Both the position numbers and the translations under genes were made by a program. Source: Macrophomina tecta (Eukaryota; Ascomycota; Dothideomycetes; Botryosphaeriales; Botryosphaeriaceae). Taken from it: a DNA stretch of 64,000 nucleotides. The notes beneath the pieces are model-generated. The model saw nothing but the letters and a program-made list of their open reading frames with translations. It was not told the origin of the DNA and searched no databases. This document shows positions 32,207 through 42,667 of this stretch, one piece after another. The stretch spans positions 3,100,001 through 3,164,000 of the forward strand of contig JAKSGN010000038.1 in NCBI GenBank assembly GCA_024180945.1, given 5' to 3'. The first letter of the stretch is position 1. Each line of letters begins with the position of its first letter.

Positions 32207-34325
32207 TTACGGCCTCGGCCTAGGCCCGATAATCTGCCTCCTCCCACCAAACCCAATTCCCGTACCGACCTTGTTCTGGCTGTCTCCGCCGGTGTACCCG
32301 TACTGGTTGACGTCCCAACTAGCGCCGGGCTTGGAGCCAGCAGTTTCGTCGCGTGGCGACTCCTTGATCTTCTTCTGGCCCTCCTCCCACTCCTTCTGCC
32401 TCTGGCGTTCCCGCTCCATCTCGCGTTCAAGAAGCGACTTGCTGGCCCATCCGCCGGCTTTGGTCTTTTGCTGAGCGGCCACGCGGCGGGCGTCTTCCGC
32501 AGCACGCTCAGCGGCGGAAGTAAAGCCGATTTCGGAGACGGCGGAGTGCTTCTTGGGGGGCGGAGAGAACGGCGCGGGATTGGAGGCAAGGAAACGGTCG
32601 GTGCGGTTGGAGGAGGCAGGTGGCGGCGAGACGGGGCTCTTGGCGGAAACGTAGTCTGATGGGTTAGGCAGAGGACGAGGAGAGGTCGGCGGAGGAGAGA
32701 CGAGAGCCGGGTCGGGGAGAGGACGCGATGGAAGGGCCGGAGCTGCGCGGTCGTTGTTGTGCTCATTCCATTGTTGACGGAGGTACTCACGCTCATCTCC
32801 TGCCCAGGAAACATTGCTTTCAGGTGGTGACGGCGGGCGGGCGGTGCTGGGGCGGGATCCGTGAATACGCTCTTCTCGTTCCCGTTGATATTCCTTCTCG
32901 CGCTCCTTGGCTTCGGCCAGTTGTCTTTCCAATTGCGCTATGCGTTCACGCTCAGCCTCGCGTTCAGGGTCGTTCCGGCTAACTTGGCGGCTGCGGGGTT
33001 TAACGTTTTGTTCGGCTTGGTATTGGCTCAGGAACTGACCGCGGAGTCTGGCGTCACTGGTGGCCCTTTTGCGTTGTGTCTCCTTTTCGAGCTTCTCTTC
33101 AGCCTCTCGTTCTTCACGTAGCCTGGCCTCCTCATCCGCCTTCCACTTACGCTCCTGCTCCTCCCACTCACGCTTTTGTTGTTCGACCTTCATCTTCTCC
33201 TCCTCTCGCTGTCGTCGCGTCTCCTCCTCCCATCGGCGTTCTTCCTCGGCCCGAGCACGTTGTTCCTCCGCTTCACGCTCGGCCCGGCGCTGGGCGTCTG
33301 CTTCCTCCGCTTGCACGCGCTTGCGCTCGGCCTCTGCCTCCTGCTCCTTACGCTTGCGCTCCTTTTCCGCGGCATTGGGAATGTGAGGGGCCGCAGTGGT
33401 GATCTGTCGCCGTGCGCCAAAAGCCACACCTTGGCTGCCTTGATTGGCCCCACCCATGTATCCTGCGCCAAGACCGGTCAGCATCCATGAATTCGACGCA
33501 GATACAACAACTCACCATATTGAGCAATATTCCACGCGGGCGAGGTGACACGCTCATCGGTCCTCTTGCTCCAGCTGCTGACCGGGCCGGGCGACTTCGT
33601 GCCATTGCTCGTCCGCGACGAATTCGAGCCGCCGGTCAAAGCGGGGCTGAGCGCTCTCAGCGGCGGCGGCCTATTGCCGGATGTGCCCCCATTGCTCGAA
33701 TTGCTTAGCCCCCTGCTGCGCCCAGATAAGCCGGGCGACAGACTGCCGTTGCCAGTCGCAGACGGGCTGGGGATACTGCCGGAACCGCCCATCTTGGGGC
33801 CGATGCATGTGGGGAATTTGGAGGAGTCGAGGGCGTGAGCGGCACGGCTAAATGAGCCCAGGCATTGTAGAACCTGCGCAGGGTCCTTCTTCTCAAACAG
33901 GTCGACGGTCAGGAAGCGGTCGTGGGCGGGGAGCGAGATGGGCGGCTGCTCGCAGGCCTTGAGGAAGTGCGAAATGTTCTCCATCTGCATGAAGGGCATG
34001 GCGGATTTCTTGAACTTGATGCCGGGGACGGCGAGGCTGGCTAGTCTGCGAGGAATGTATCAGCCTGGAGGGTTCGGCGCGCAAGAATGGGGTTTGCGCC
34101 AGGCAGCGCGGAAGCAGCGCGGCGGCGGCGGCGGCGGAGGAGGAGGAGGACGTACTGGCAGAGGATGGTGCCGTCTTTCAAGACATCCATGAGGTCGCCG
34201 GGCGGCAGCTTCTGGCCGAGGGTGTCTTCAATCCATTTGGTCGTTTCGCTGACGGCGGCGGGGTCCTTCGCCTTCTGCATGCGCAGGCGGCGCATATCCT
34301 GATCGAGACTACTGACGCTCGCCAT
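32207..34325 (-). CDS. Calponin-homology (CH) domain protein with long coiled coil
   Basis: Probable actin-cytoskeleton protein. Three exons on the minus strand: 34325-34156, 34045-33516 and 33462-32207, phases 2 and 1, giving 651 residues. A single CH domain covers about residues 15-150 (KWIEDTLGQKLPPGDLMDVL, then KFKKSAMPFMQMENISHFLK), as in transgelin/Scp1. A Ser/Gly/Pro-rich linker follows. A calponin-type repeat, split by intron 2, reads QYGYMGGANQGSQGVAFGAR (about 231-250). Next is a long Glu/Arg/Lys coiled coil (about 265-430) and a Pro/Ser region. The protein ends with a second repeat-like element, GYTGGDSQNKVGTGIGFGGR. Length is far above the roughly 200 residues of yeast Scp1. The CH domain and first repeat are clear; the role in actin bundling is inferred from the family. 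Confidence 0.9.
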
Positions 34326-34918
34326 GGTTGCAGGATCGAAGCATGCGCTAGGGGGCAGCAGAGAGAGGGCAGGGAGAGGGATCCTTATGAAGGGTCGAAA
34401 TTAGGAGTGTAAATCGTGGCTCGGGGCGTTGGTGAGGAGGGGCGTGTCCTTGGGCACGGGCAGGGATTTGGGGAGTGCGCCCGAAGAGTACGTAGTAGTC
34501 GTTGCCGCCGCAGCCAGCGCGGGATCTGGGGCGCGAGCGAGTGGCGCGCAACGCGGAGCCAGGCGCAAGATATAAACGACGCGGCCGGAGTAATCGCGTG
34601 GCTGGGAGACGGGCTCGAAATGGTGTTTTGGAATCAGCATGACCCTATAGCGCGCAATATACTGCCTAATACCCGCCACCGGGTTTTGGCCTTGGGCACT
34701 GGACTGGGTCCCAAGAGGCCACCACTTCCCTGGAACGCTGGCCACCGGTCAAGTGTGCGTCATCATCGCGGCGGACGCGCCGGCAGCGGGCGGCTGCAAG
34801 CACTTAGCCTTCCGTTGTTGGTTCGGGCGAAGAAGCACGAGCTCCGCCGGCGCTTGTCTAATGCATGCATCACCATTCGCGCCGACCTTTCTCTCGACGA
34901 TGCCACCCACATTCCAGC
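34326..34918. other. Divergent promoter region (calponin-domain gene / NDUFAF2)
   Basis: 593 bases between divergent starts. No further gene is seen; the long frame crossing it on the plus strand is a composition effect that runs on into NDUFAF2 in a wrong frame. Confidence 0.5.
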
Positions 34919-35967
34919 ATGCCGCACCCCGGGCGCTTCCGACAGCTGTGGTATAGGTGGAAGGCCCTCGACCTGCCCTGGCGCAAGCAGTGGCTCCGTG
35001 GTGCGCTCCCTCGCCCAGGCATCATCCAAGTCGCCGCAAATTGTCTCCGCTAACCACAATCCAAGGCGTCGACCTGGCCGGCAACACCTTTTGGGAGTTC
35101 AAAGAAGTCTACGGTGCCCAGCGTTTGCGCCGCATCGTCAAGTACAGCCGCCGCACCCACTTTGGCGATGTCAAGTTGTCCCGTATGTCCGGCGCCTCCC
35201 ACCGCTTCTCATACTGCACATGCTCCTCCTCCGCCCCCTATGTGATGATGTGAGACGAGAAACACTCCTGGAAGCGAAATGGGGCAATATACAGGGCCAT
35301 GCGCTACTCAATCCTGGAGATTGCGCTCCCAGAACCATTGGAACCGCGCAGCCAATCAACCCAGTGGCGACCTTGACCTGCAGACGCTGTCTCTGCGCCC
35401 TCGTTTTGCCCGCAATAGGAGAAAAAACAGAGCCAAAAATACGCGCGCCTCAACACGTCCCATTTCGCTTCCGGGCACATCTCGCTTCCCCAAGCGGCAC
35501 ACCACACACATATATATAGACCTACCTTTACTAACAGTATCTAATCAGCGCAATGGATCCAGTGGCTCCGTCACACCCGCCCCGACCCGCCTACCGTGGC
35601 CGAACAACAGCTCGATGAGATCCGCCAGGTGCGCTTGAAGCAGCTCGCCGCCGATGCCGATGCTCGCTGGGTCGCCAAGCCCTCCGCCCTTGATCCCCCA
35701 CCGCAGAGTCAAACCACACCTGGTCTGCGCCCGCGCGATCCCGCGGCTTATGCGCCACAGACGGAGCCGGAGGAGAGGGAGGGCGTGCGGAATGCTGTTG
35801 GTGCGCCGAAGGAGGTGAAGGCGAGCGCGGCGGGAGAGGAAAATGTTGATAAGGGGCGCTTCAAGGGCGATACTAAGGAGAAGGCGCCTGCGCCCTGGCA
35901 GGAGCCCAAGTCGGCTCAGGAGTGGCAGCCGGCACCTTGGGCGCCGAAGGTTGCGCGGAAGAAGTAG
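34919..35967 (+). CDS. ndufaf2: Mitochondrial complex I assembly factor NDUFAF2-like (B17.2L, N7BML)
   Basis: NDUFA12/B17.2-family protein that helps assemble NADH:ubiquinone oxidoreductase in mitochondria. Three exons: 34919-35000, 35066-35182 and 35549-35967, introns of 65 and 366 nt in phase 1, giving 205 residues. Joining exons restores FRQLWYRWKALDLPWRKQWL, then GVDLAGNTFWEFKEVYGAQR, then RTHFGDVKLSPQWIQWLRHT and RPDPPTVAEQQ, the family core in order. The C-terminal half is polar, with repeated Trp-Gln-Glu/Pro motifs. The family pattern is closer to the assembly factor than to the structural subunit NDUFA12 because of the long C-terminal extension. Intron 2 is unusually long for this window. 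Confidence 0.95.
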
Positions 35968-36623
35968 GGGTGGAAGCGGGGGTACAACAGCGGCTTTGAA
36001 ATCCTGGTGAAGGTTCAGCCGTGCCGCAGTAGCGGGCGCTCATGCGCATGTTCGAGGGCGTTGTACACTTCCATCCAGAGACTCATCTTGAGTCCTCATA
36101 CATTTGTCAAAGTGGCCCATCTAGCGCTTGGCAAAGAGACCTCCGTTGTTGGGAACCGCGGAGATAACTGACGGGGAAAACAGTGTACTAGTAAGAATAT
36201 ATGGTTCCACACTCTAGCTTCTGCCCACATTTCGCCTCAGGTTACTTGAGCAGGGCTTTTGGAGGCGCTTTGCCGCATTCCCGTTCCCTGATACGGTACG
36301 ATCGGCGGGGACGCTGAATAATAGCTGTGCCTTCTTTACAGCTTAAATCCGGTTGTGACAGGGCCAGCTAGAAGCCAAGACGTTCAAGCTTCTTATGTCT
36401 ACATCATCCGTAAGATATTTAAAAGCGCACATACAACTTTATCAACTCTTCATCCAGCGTGCAAAATAAAGGCTTTTCTTACTATTTACCACCAACAAAG
36501 ACTTGTAGCATCTTTTCCGACCTCTCTTTACGACCTTGTTCTACAAGACCTACCTCAAAGCCCATAACCACAGTATTACAGGGAAAAAAGGTGACCCGAC
36601 TCTAAGCCACGACTCCAACCAAC
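35968..36623. other. Intergenic stretch
   Basis: 656 bases: 3' region of NDUFAF2 and promoter of the next gene. A TATTTAAAAG element lies near 36,415, about 200 bases before the next start codon. Confidence 0.5.
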
Positions 36624-37712
36624 ATGCCCTCTCCCACCTTCTCCCCGCCAGAATCCATCCTCCTACTCGGCGCCGGCGAACTCGGCACCGCCATCCTCAC
36701 CTCTCTCGCCGCTCACCCGGCCTTGCTCTCCACCAAAGTCACCCTCCTCCTCCGCCCCTCCTCCCTCGCCAACCCCTCCCGCCTCGCCTCCCTCCGCGCC
36801 CTCCTCCCTCGCGCTCGCGACCCTTCCACCCTCTCGTTCGCGGCCTTGGACCTTTCCGCGCCGGACGCTCAGGCGGACCTGTCCGCGCTCATCGCGTCCG
36901 CCCCGCACGATCTCGTCATCAGCTGCACCGGCATGGACGCCTCCGGCACCGACGCCGGCCGCCAGCTGCTCATCGCGCGCGCGGTGCTGGACGCCGGGGC
37001 GGCGCTCGCCGAAGCAACCAGAACCGCCCCCTCCCTCCGCTTCTTCCCCTGGCAATTCGGCCTCGACTACGACGCCATCCCGCCGCACGCGGCAGGCGGC
37101 CTCATGCGCGAACAACAGGCCGTCCGCGCCCTCCTGCGCGCGCAGTCCGCGCACGCGGGCGTTGACTGGACGATCGTGAGTACGGGGCTGTTCATGTCGT
37201 TTTTGTTCGAGGAGGCGTTCGGCATCGTGCAGGGCTTGGGCGCGGCGCTGCGGGCGGGCGGGCCGGAGCCGCTGGGCGACGAGGGGGCGGCGGAGGTGGT
37301 GGTCAGGGCGCTGGGCGGCGACTGGGGGAAGAGGCTGAGCGTGACGGATGTGCGGGATATTGGGGCTGTGGTGGCGGAGGTGGTGGCTGCGCCGGTGGCG
37401 GAGGGGGAGGGGAAGAGGGATGACGGGGGGAGTGTGGTGTTGGTGGCGGGGGAGACGGTGAAGTATGGGGAGGTGGCGGAGGTGGTAAGGCGGGTGGTGG
37501 GGCGGAGGAGGGCGATTGGGATGGAGGAGTGGGGGGTGGAGTTTTTGAGGGAAGAGTTGGAGAGGGAGCCAGAGAGTCAGATGAGGAAGTATAGGTTGCT
37601 ATTTGCAGAGGGGCGGGGTGTGAGTTGGGATATGGCTGAGACGATTAATGTAAAGCGTGGAATTGAGACGGTGGGAGTTGAGCGGTGGTTGAGGGAGAAG
37701 CTTAGCATGTAA
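36624..37712 (+). CDS. NmrA/isoflavone-reductase-like oxidoreductase
   Basis: Intronless 362-residue NAD(P)-binding protein. The Rossmann motif ILLLGAGELGTAIL is at residues about 13-26. Then come HDLVISCTGMDASG, the loop RFFPWQFGLDYDAI, and VDWTIVSTGLFMSFLFE, which match the fungal aldehyde/isoflavone-reductase-like branch of the NmrA family. The C-terminal part includes a basic RRVVGRRR helix. Substrate unknown. It differs from the other NmrA-like protein in this window in motif sequence and gene structure, so the two are not a recent duplication. Confidence 0.9.
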   Translation: MPSPTFSPPESILLLGAGELGTAILTSLAAHPALLSTKVTLLLRPSSLANPSRLASLRALLPRARDPSTLSFAALDLSAPDAQADLSALIASAPHDLVISCTGMDASGTDAGRQLLIARAVLDAGAALAEATRTAPSLRFFPWQFGLDYDAIPPHAAGGLMREQQAVRALLRAQSAHAGVDWTIVSTGLFMSFLFEEAFGIVQGLGAALRAGGPEPLGDEGAAEVVVRALGGDWGKRLSVTDVRDIGAVVAEVVAAPVAEGEGKRDDGGSVVLVAGETVKYGEVAEVVRRVVGRRRAIGMEEWGVEFLREELEREPESQMRKYRLLFAEGRGVSWDMAETINVKRGIETVGVERWLREKLSM

Positions 37713-38075
37713 GCCTAGGAATCGCCGATGATGGCGGGTGCCTGACTGGGATTACTGGAGTACAACCTGCCGTACTTAGTCTAACGCTTGCCATTGCACA
37801 TTTCAATTAATCTGGGCACGGATCTGTCAGAAGAGCTCTATCCTATCGCCATGGCGAATAGAAACGGGAGGGAATGATCGAGCGTAGCTCTGTGGCATTG
37901 AACCATTTATCTATGCTAGACCAATATGACACTATCATGTGTAATTCTCCATAAAGTGACCTCGATGTAAGGCTGATCCGTTTATCTTAGCTCCCATACA
38001 ATCCCGGGATGACACTAAGACTTCTGTCCACTAATCTTTTGTTTTCTTTTCTCCCTTATCCACTCATGATTTTCA
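37713..38075. other. Convergent 3' region
   Basis: 363 bases of lower GC between two convergent gene ends. No gene seen. Confidence 0.6.
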
Positions 38076-39457
38076 TCATTTCTCTTCCTTCCCTTGAAGC
38101 CTCTTGATACCTTCTTCAGCATTTTGATAACCGTCCTTAAAGCCCACCGCCTTTGCCAAGCTTGATGCCTCAGTATATCTCCTCCTTGCCTCTGCAATCC
38201 TACCTTCCATCTCTGCGAACTCGCCAAGGTTGTGCGTAGCCACTGCACAAGCGTAGTCGCACTCCTCATCTCGATCGGGAGGTGCAATTGAAGAGGCCAG
38301 ATTAACAGCCTTAGTAGCCCATTGACGAGCCTGTTCGGTAAGTGGTAGTGGAGTGTGAAGAGGCTCAGGTGTCGATGGGTTCGGCGGTGTGTTGGTGGAA
38401 GGAAGGCCGGGACTTTGTGCGCCGAAGCCGGGTGGCGGACGTTGCTGGGAAATGGATATGGCGAGGTTGTTCATGAGAGTAGCAGCGTGACATGACTTTG
38501 GTGGCGCGACAGCCAGAGCTTGAAGGAAGAGAGGAGTAGCAAGGTAGTGCTGGTCCATTTCCTCGTAATGGTGGGCAAGAGCTGGACAATATTAGGTTCT
38601 GAACATTTCCATATGCCAACAATGGTGGAGCACTTACCCTCCATTGACGCTCCCATCTCTTGATCCGTGATCCAGTCACCCTCACCCTCCTTCACACCAT
38701 CCTTCTCACGCCTGATTTTCTCCCTAAGAACCGTCTCAACGGCCCACACGAGCTTCTCCTCCGCCTTCTCTGTATTCTTGATGTATGGGTTGGAGTACAG
38801 ATCGCCGAGCTTCACGCTGATTCCAATTGTCTTGCCAAGAACCCTCGTTCTCTTTCCATCGTTCCAATGCTTGTCCCCAAACTCGTCTACCCACCTCAGA
38901 CAGTCCCTCCTCACAATCTCCAAAATATCAACGGCCCGCTGATAATTCTGCAACTGCTCAAACAATGCAGCCAGCTGGAACTTAATCCCGAGCACCTCAT
39001 CGCTGAACGGATCCATGTCCTCCTCATCCGCGGCCGCTAGAGCTTCGCGATAATACTTGATCGCAAGCTTGGGATCTAGTGAGCGCTCCTGGCTGTAGAA
39101 CAGAGCGCGGCGCAGCTTTTTGGCGACGGGTTCGGGGAAATTGTGGAAGGCGCCGACGATGTAGTAATGGTAGACGTAGGGCGCGTAGAGCAGCACGCCG
39201 AAGCCGAACAGAATGACCGCTGACACGACGGTCATGGAGACGGGGTGCTTGCGGAAGAGCGCCTTGGCGCCCTCGACGGTCGAGGCATTGCGGCGGCTGA
39301 TGCGCGACGCGGACGGCGGCGGGGAAAGGCGCGGGCGCGTTGCGAGCCTCCCGGTGGTGAACGGGCGGGCATTGGTAGCGGCCGCCGGAGGTTGTGAGGT
39401 GGTGGAGAGGCGCTGAGCGCTCCTCAGCGCTGGCCGGCAGGCTGCTCGCGAGAGCAT
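38076..39457 (-). CDS. mgr3: Mgr3-like mitochondrial inner-membrane TPR protein
   Basis: Probable adaptor of the i-AAA (Yme1) protease, by similarity to Mgr3-type fungal proteins. Two exons on the minus strand, 39457-38638 and 38581-38076, phase 1, giving 441 residues. Residues 1-60 are Arg/Ser/Ala-rich and lack acidic residues, as in a mitochondrial presequence. A transmembrane helix is at about 74-92 (SMTVVSAVILFGFGVLLYA). TPR-like helices follow (LAIKYYREALAAADEEDMDP; FQLAALFEQLQNYQRAVDIL; ALAHHYEEMDQHYLATPLFL). The assignment is by layout and helix pattern, so Mgr3 is likely but not proved. The 231 bases to the divergent HMCES gene form a shared promoter. Confidence 0.82.
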
Positions 39458-39688
39458 GATGGGGATTGTTGTGGCGGCTTGGGGAGATGCTGAGAGAGTT
39501 CTTCGCGACGCGAGCGGAGGTTTTGTGCAGCCCTACGGTTGCGCCTGCCCTGAGCGCTGACCCCGGAATGCATGCCGTCATCGCGTCGTTGCTACCGCCT
39601 TTGACTCTCGCACGACAAGCCAACGACGCCCACGATAATTTGCTATACGCTCCACCCATCCACGGCTTTTAGATTGCCAGCGATCAGC

Positions 39689-41197
39689 ATGTGTGGTAGA
39701 TACGTGCTCAGGCTGGTGAGTATGGGGATTAGTTGGTATGAACTTGGATTGACAGCAGATGTAGCGCCCAGCCGAAGTTCGCCAGCAGCTGGAGCAATCT
39801 CACATGCCTTCCGAAGAAGCTCCTGCTGACGACGAGGTCCGCCAAACTTACAACTTCGCTCCCGGATACAACGGCATCGTCTATAGGCCTGACCTGCCTG
39901 ACTCGGGCGCCTCCAGGCCCAGCGACAAGGACCCGAACGACGATGCAGCCTCGGAGGAAGCCACCAAGCCACAGAACCCCAAGTACAAGCTGCAAGCCAT
40001 GAAATGGGGTGAGAACACTATTTGCCGCCCTCGCTCACATCACTGCGCATATTTGAAACCCTCGCGTAGAGAAGCAGCCTCATTTTGTAGCCTTCGCCAT
40101 CCATCTGCTGTACGACTTCAGGCTCGTTCTGGCACTGCTGATCATGCTGCAGGTCTCATCCCGTCTTGGATGAAGCGCAAGCCAGATTACGGATCCACGA
40201 TGAAAACAATTAACTGTCGTGACGACTCGCTTGCCGAGAATCGGGGTCTTTGGAATTCGATGAAACACCGGAAGCGCTGCATTGTCGTGTGCCAGGGTTT
40301 CTACGAATGGCTGAAGAAGAACGGCGGCAAGGAGAAAATCCCACACTTTGTGAAGCGGAAAGATGGCCAGCTGATGTGCCTTGCGGGGTTGTGGGACTGC
40401 GTCAGGCTTGAAGGTACGGCATGAGCGTTACATCACTGCACGACAGCGGCCGCCGCTAATCTGGGCGTGCAGGATCGGAAGAGAAACTGTTTACTTACAC
40501 GATCATCACCACGAGCTCCAACAAGCAGCTCAACTTCTTGCATGAACGCATGCCCGTCATCTTCGACAATGGCTCTGAGGCCATGTGGAAGTGGCTCGAC
40601 CCGACTCGGAACGAGTGGAATCGGGAGCTGCAGTCACTTCTCCAACCCTATGGCGGGGAGCTGGAGTGTTATCCCGTCCCGAAAGAGGTTGGAAAGGTCG
40701 GGAACGACTCGCCTACTTTCATCGTCCCGGTGGACTCCAAGGAGAACAAGAACAACATCTCAAACTTCTTCGACAACCAGCGGAAGGCCGCAAAGAACAG
40801 CGTCGAGAACAAGCCGGTTGTGCAGGCAAACCACCGCAGTCATTTGGACAAGGTCCAGCATGTCAAAGGTGAGGCTCGTGACACCTCGGACAAAGATGGC
40901 ACGGAGGACAATGCACCGTTGCCAACTATCCCAGCCGGTGACCAGGACAAGCGTGGTATCAAGCGGGAGCACGAAGATGCAGACGACGAAAGTGAAACAC
41001 CTGGCTCACCGCCGCTCCAGAAGGCAGCCAAGAGAAACGTAATCAATGCTTCTCCAGACAAAAGCAAGGCAACCAAGGGGTCCACCAAGTCTCCGCGAAA
41101 GACAAGAAGTGCCACGAGCAACGGCAGTGCGCAAAGAGGCAGCCCAGCCAAGGCGAGCGATGGCAGCAGGAAGATCACGGCCTTCTTCGGGAAGTAA
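39689..41197 (+). CDS. hmces: SRAP-domain protein, HMCES/YedK homologue
   Basis: Forms a covalent DNA-protein crosslink with abasic sites in single-stranded DNA and so shields them at replication forks. Four exons: 39689-39715, 39765-40008, 40153-40413 and 40473-41197, giving 418 residues. Exon 1 codes MCGRYVLRL; Cys2 becomes the catalytic N-terminal residue after Met removal. Other active-site residues are N39 (TYNFAPG), E142 (CQGFYEWL) and H201 (LHERMPVI). The C-terminal 150 residues are disordered and basic, ending SRKITAFFGK, a PCNA-interaction-box-like motif with Ser in place of Gln. The acceptor of exon 2 is the third of three close AGs; the others would put a TAG in frame. Confidence 0.95.
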
Positions 41198-41367
41198 GAT
41201 GAGCAGGCGGAAGGAACAAGCGGATCTTCCAAGACCCTGCAGATGAAAAGCACATGCCTGAGGCTTGGTGGTGGATACTGTACTCAGTCGAGCGCTGCCC
41301 GAGAGCCCAACAGCAGCAGCGCGTGTACCTGACGCAGTGGCATGGATGCGTCGGTAAGGGCTTCTTC

Positions 41368-41389
41368 TTTTTTTTTTTTTTTTTTTTTT
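41368..41389. repeat. Poly(T) tract, 22 bases
   Basis: Uninterrupted homopolymer in the intergenic DNA about 170 bases after the HMCES stop codon. Confidence 0.9.
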
Positions 41390-42360
41390 GAGGGATCTCG
41401 AGGGGACCTGCGTGGTCCAATGGGGGTTGGGGGATTGAGTGGCGCCAATTGCGGTTCGTGTCTGAAGGACGGAGTCATTGATATGGTCACGGGAGCTGGG
41501 GGCATCGAACGATCGGATCCGAGGCAGCGGCATCAATAGTCTGCTGGAGGCGCGAGATCCATCGGTGGGCGCGCATGGGAAATTGCGCGCATGGGATCGG
41601 GATCTCGAAGGAGCGCGATTGGGCTGCGGGTCGAAGGGAGTGCATGCTACGAGGACGTGAACCGGGGCGGCGTTGGTGAAGAATTGCGGGCGTGGTGGCA
41701 CAGGAGGTGAGGCATTGTAGATATCTCGCAGCAGACGGACAGGCAGAGCGGTGGAGGAGTAGGCGGCGGCGGCGGCGGCACACTCGGGCAGACGCCTCGC
41801 TCGACTCGCCGGCGTGCTGTGCCCCGCCGCAGAGTGGCCGACGGGCCCTCCTATAAAAGCTGTTTGGCCCAGGTCTCCGGGACGCGCTGCATGGTGTCCC
41901 TCTTTTGTTGCGCGGCGCGGGCTTGTCAACAGCAGCTCCCCTGCACGGGACAGTCTCCGCTTGCGGCCAGCTGCATGTCGGCCTCCGACGCGCGCTCAAC
42001 GGGCGGCGTGGGCATGAGGGGTGGCGTTTGTTGCGAGCGTGCCTGGAGCTGGTGCTGGGACCGGGCTGGCGCTGGGCTGTCGGCTGCGATGCCGCGACGG
42101 GTGAAGGCTGCAGGGCGAGGCACTGAGACCGCGCGCTTGTCGGTCCCGCCCTACGTGCAAAGCTGCAGCGAAGACTGGCAGAAGCATCGAAAAGAACACG
42201 CCGCGAGTCAGCGCCTCCTCCCGGCTCCAGGCCGTCGCACTGTGCCGGCCGCTCCCCGTCAGCCCTGCTGCTGGCTGCTCACTGCAGCGACGCGGGTGCC
42301 AGACGTTGCCCACTCGCGCGCCTGTCTGCTGGATTTTTTTCTTCCTCCTGGGCCCCTCCA

Positions 42361-42419
42361 GCAAGCAGCAGCAACAGCAGCAGCAGCAGCGCCGCCGCCG
42401 CCGCCGCCGCCGCCGCCAG
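42361..42419. repeat. Compound (CAG)n-(CCG)n repeat
   Basis: Imperfect CAG units followed by about nine CCG units, about 250 bases upstream of the fusion gene. Probably in its promoter or 5' UTR. Confidence 0.9.
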
Positions 42420-42667
42420 GGCCTCCGAGCATCAGCGTCCAGTGCGACCCGACTCGGCCCTGCCATGATAAACACTATGTGACCGCTGGCCTGGTTCGGT
42501 GTCGATAGCTTGCTTGCTTCGCCGCTGCTCTGCCCGTCCCCCCTCGCTGATCCCACTGCGCCTGCCCACTATTTGTTCGCCCGCGGCGCAGGCCTCTTCT
42601 CTCAGTCCGAAAGTCTATCGTCTTCTTCCTTCCTTTCTCGGTGTCTCTTTGCAGTCTGCATCCCGGC

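Larger units (their letters stand above)
41198..42667. other. 1.5-kb intergenic stretch with simple repeats
   Basis: Between HMCES and the fusion gene. It contains a poly(T) run (41,368-41,389) and a CAG/CCG repeat (42,361-42,419). Long open frames on both strands here follow from composition. A CT-rich leader precedes the next start. Confidence 0.5.

Noticed and set aside
34416..35519. A 367-codon plus-strand frame
   Set aside because: It crosses the NDUFAF2 exons in the wrong frame. The spliced NDUFAF2 model matches a known family throughout.
35183..35548. snoRNA in the long NDUFAF2 intron 2
   Set aside because: A GTGATGA C-box-like sequence is present, but there is no CTGA D box at a suitable distance and no terminal stem.
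28928..37712. Biosynthetic gene cluster around the two NmrA-like genes
   Set aside because: The genes between them are a cytoskeletal protein and a complex I assembly factor, and no backbone synthase, P450 or transporter is present.
41006..41929. A 307-codon minus-strand frame with a Lys run
   Set aside because: Antisense of the HMCES C-terminus plus the poly(T) tract; no domain.
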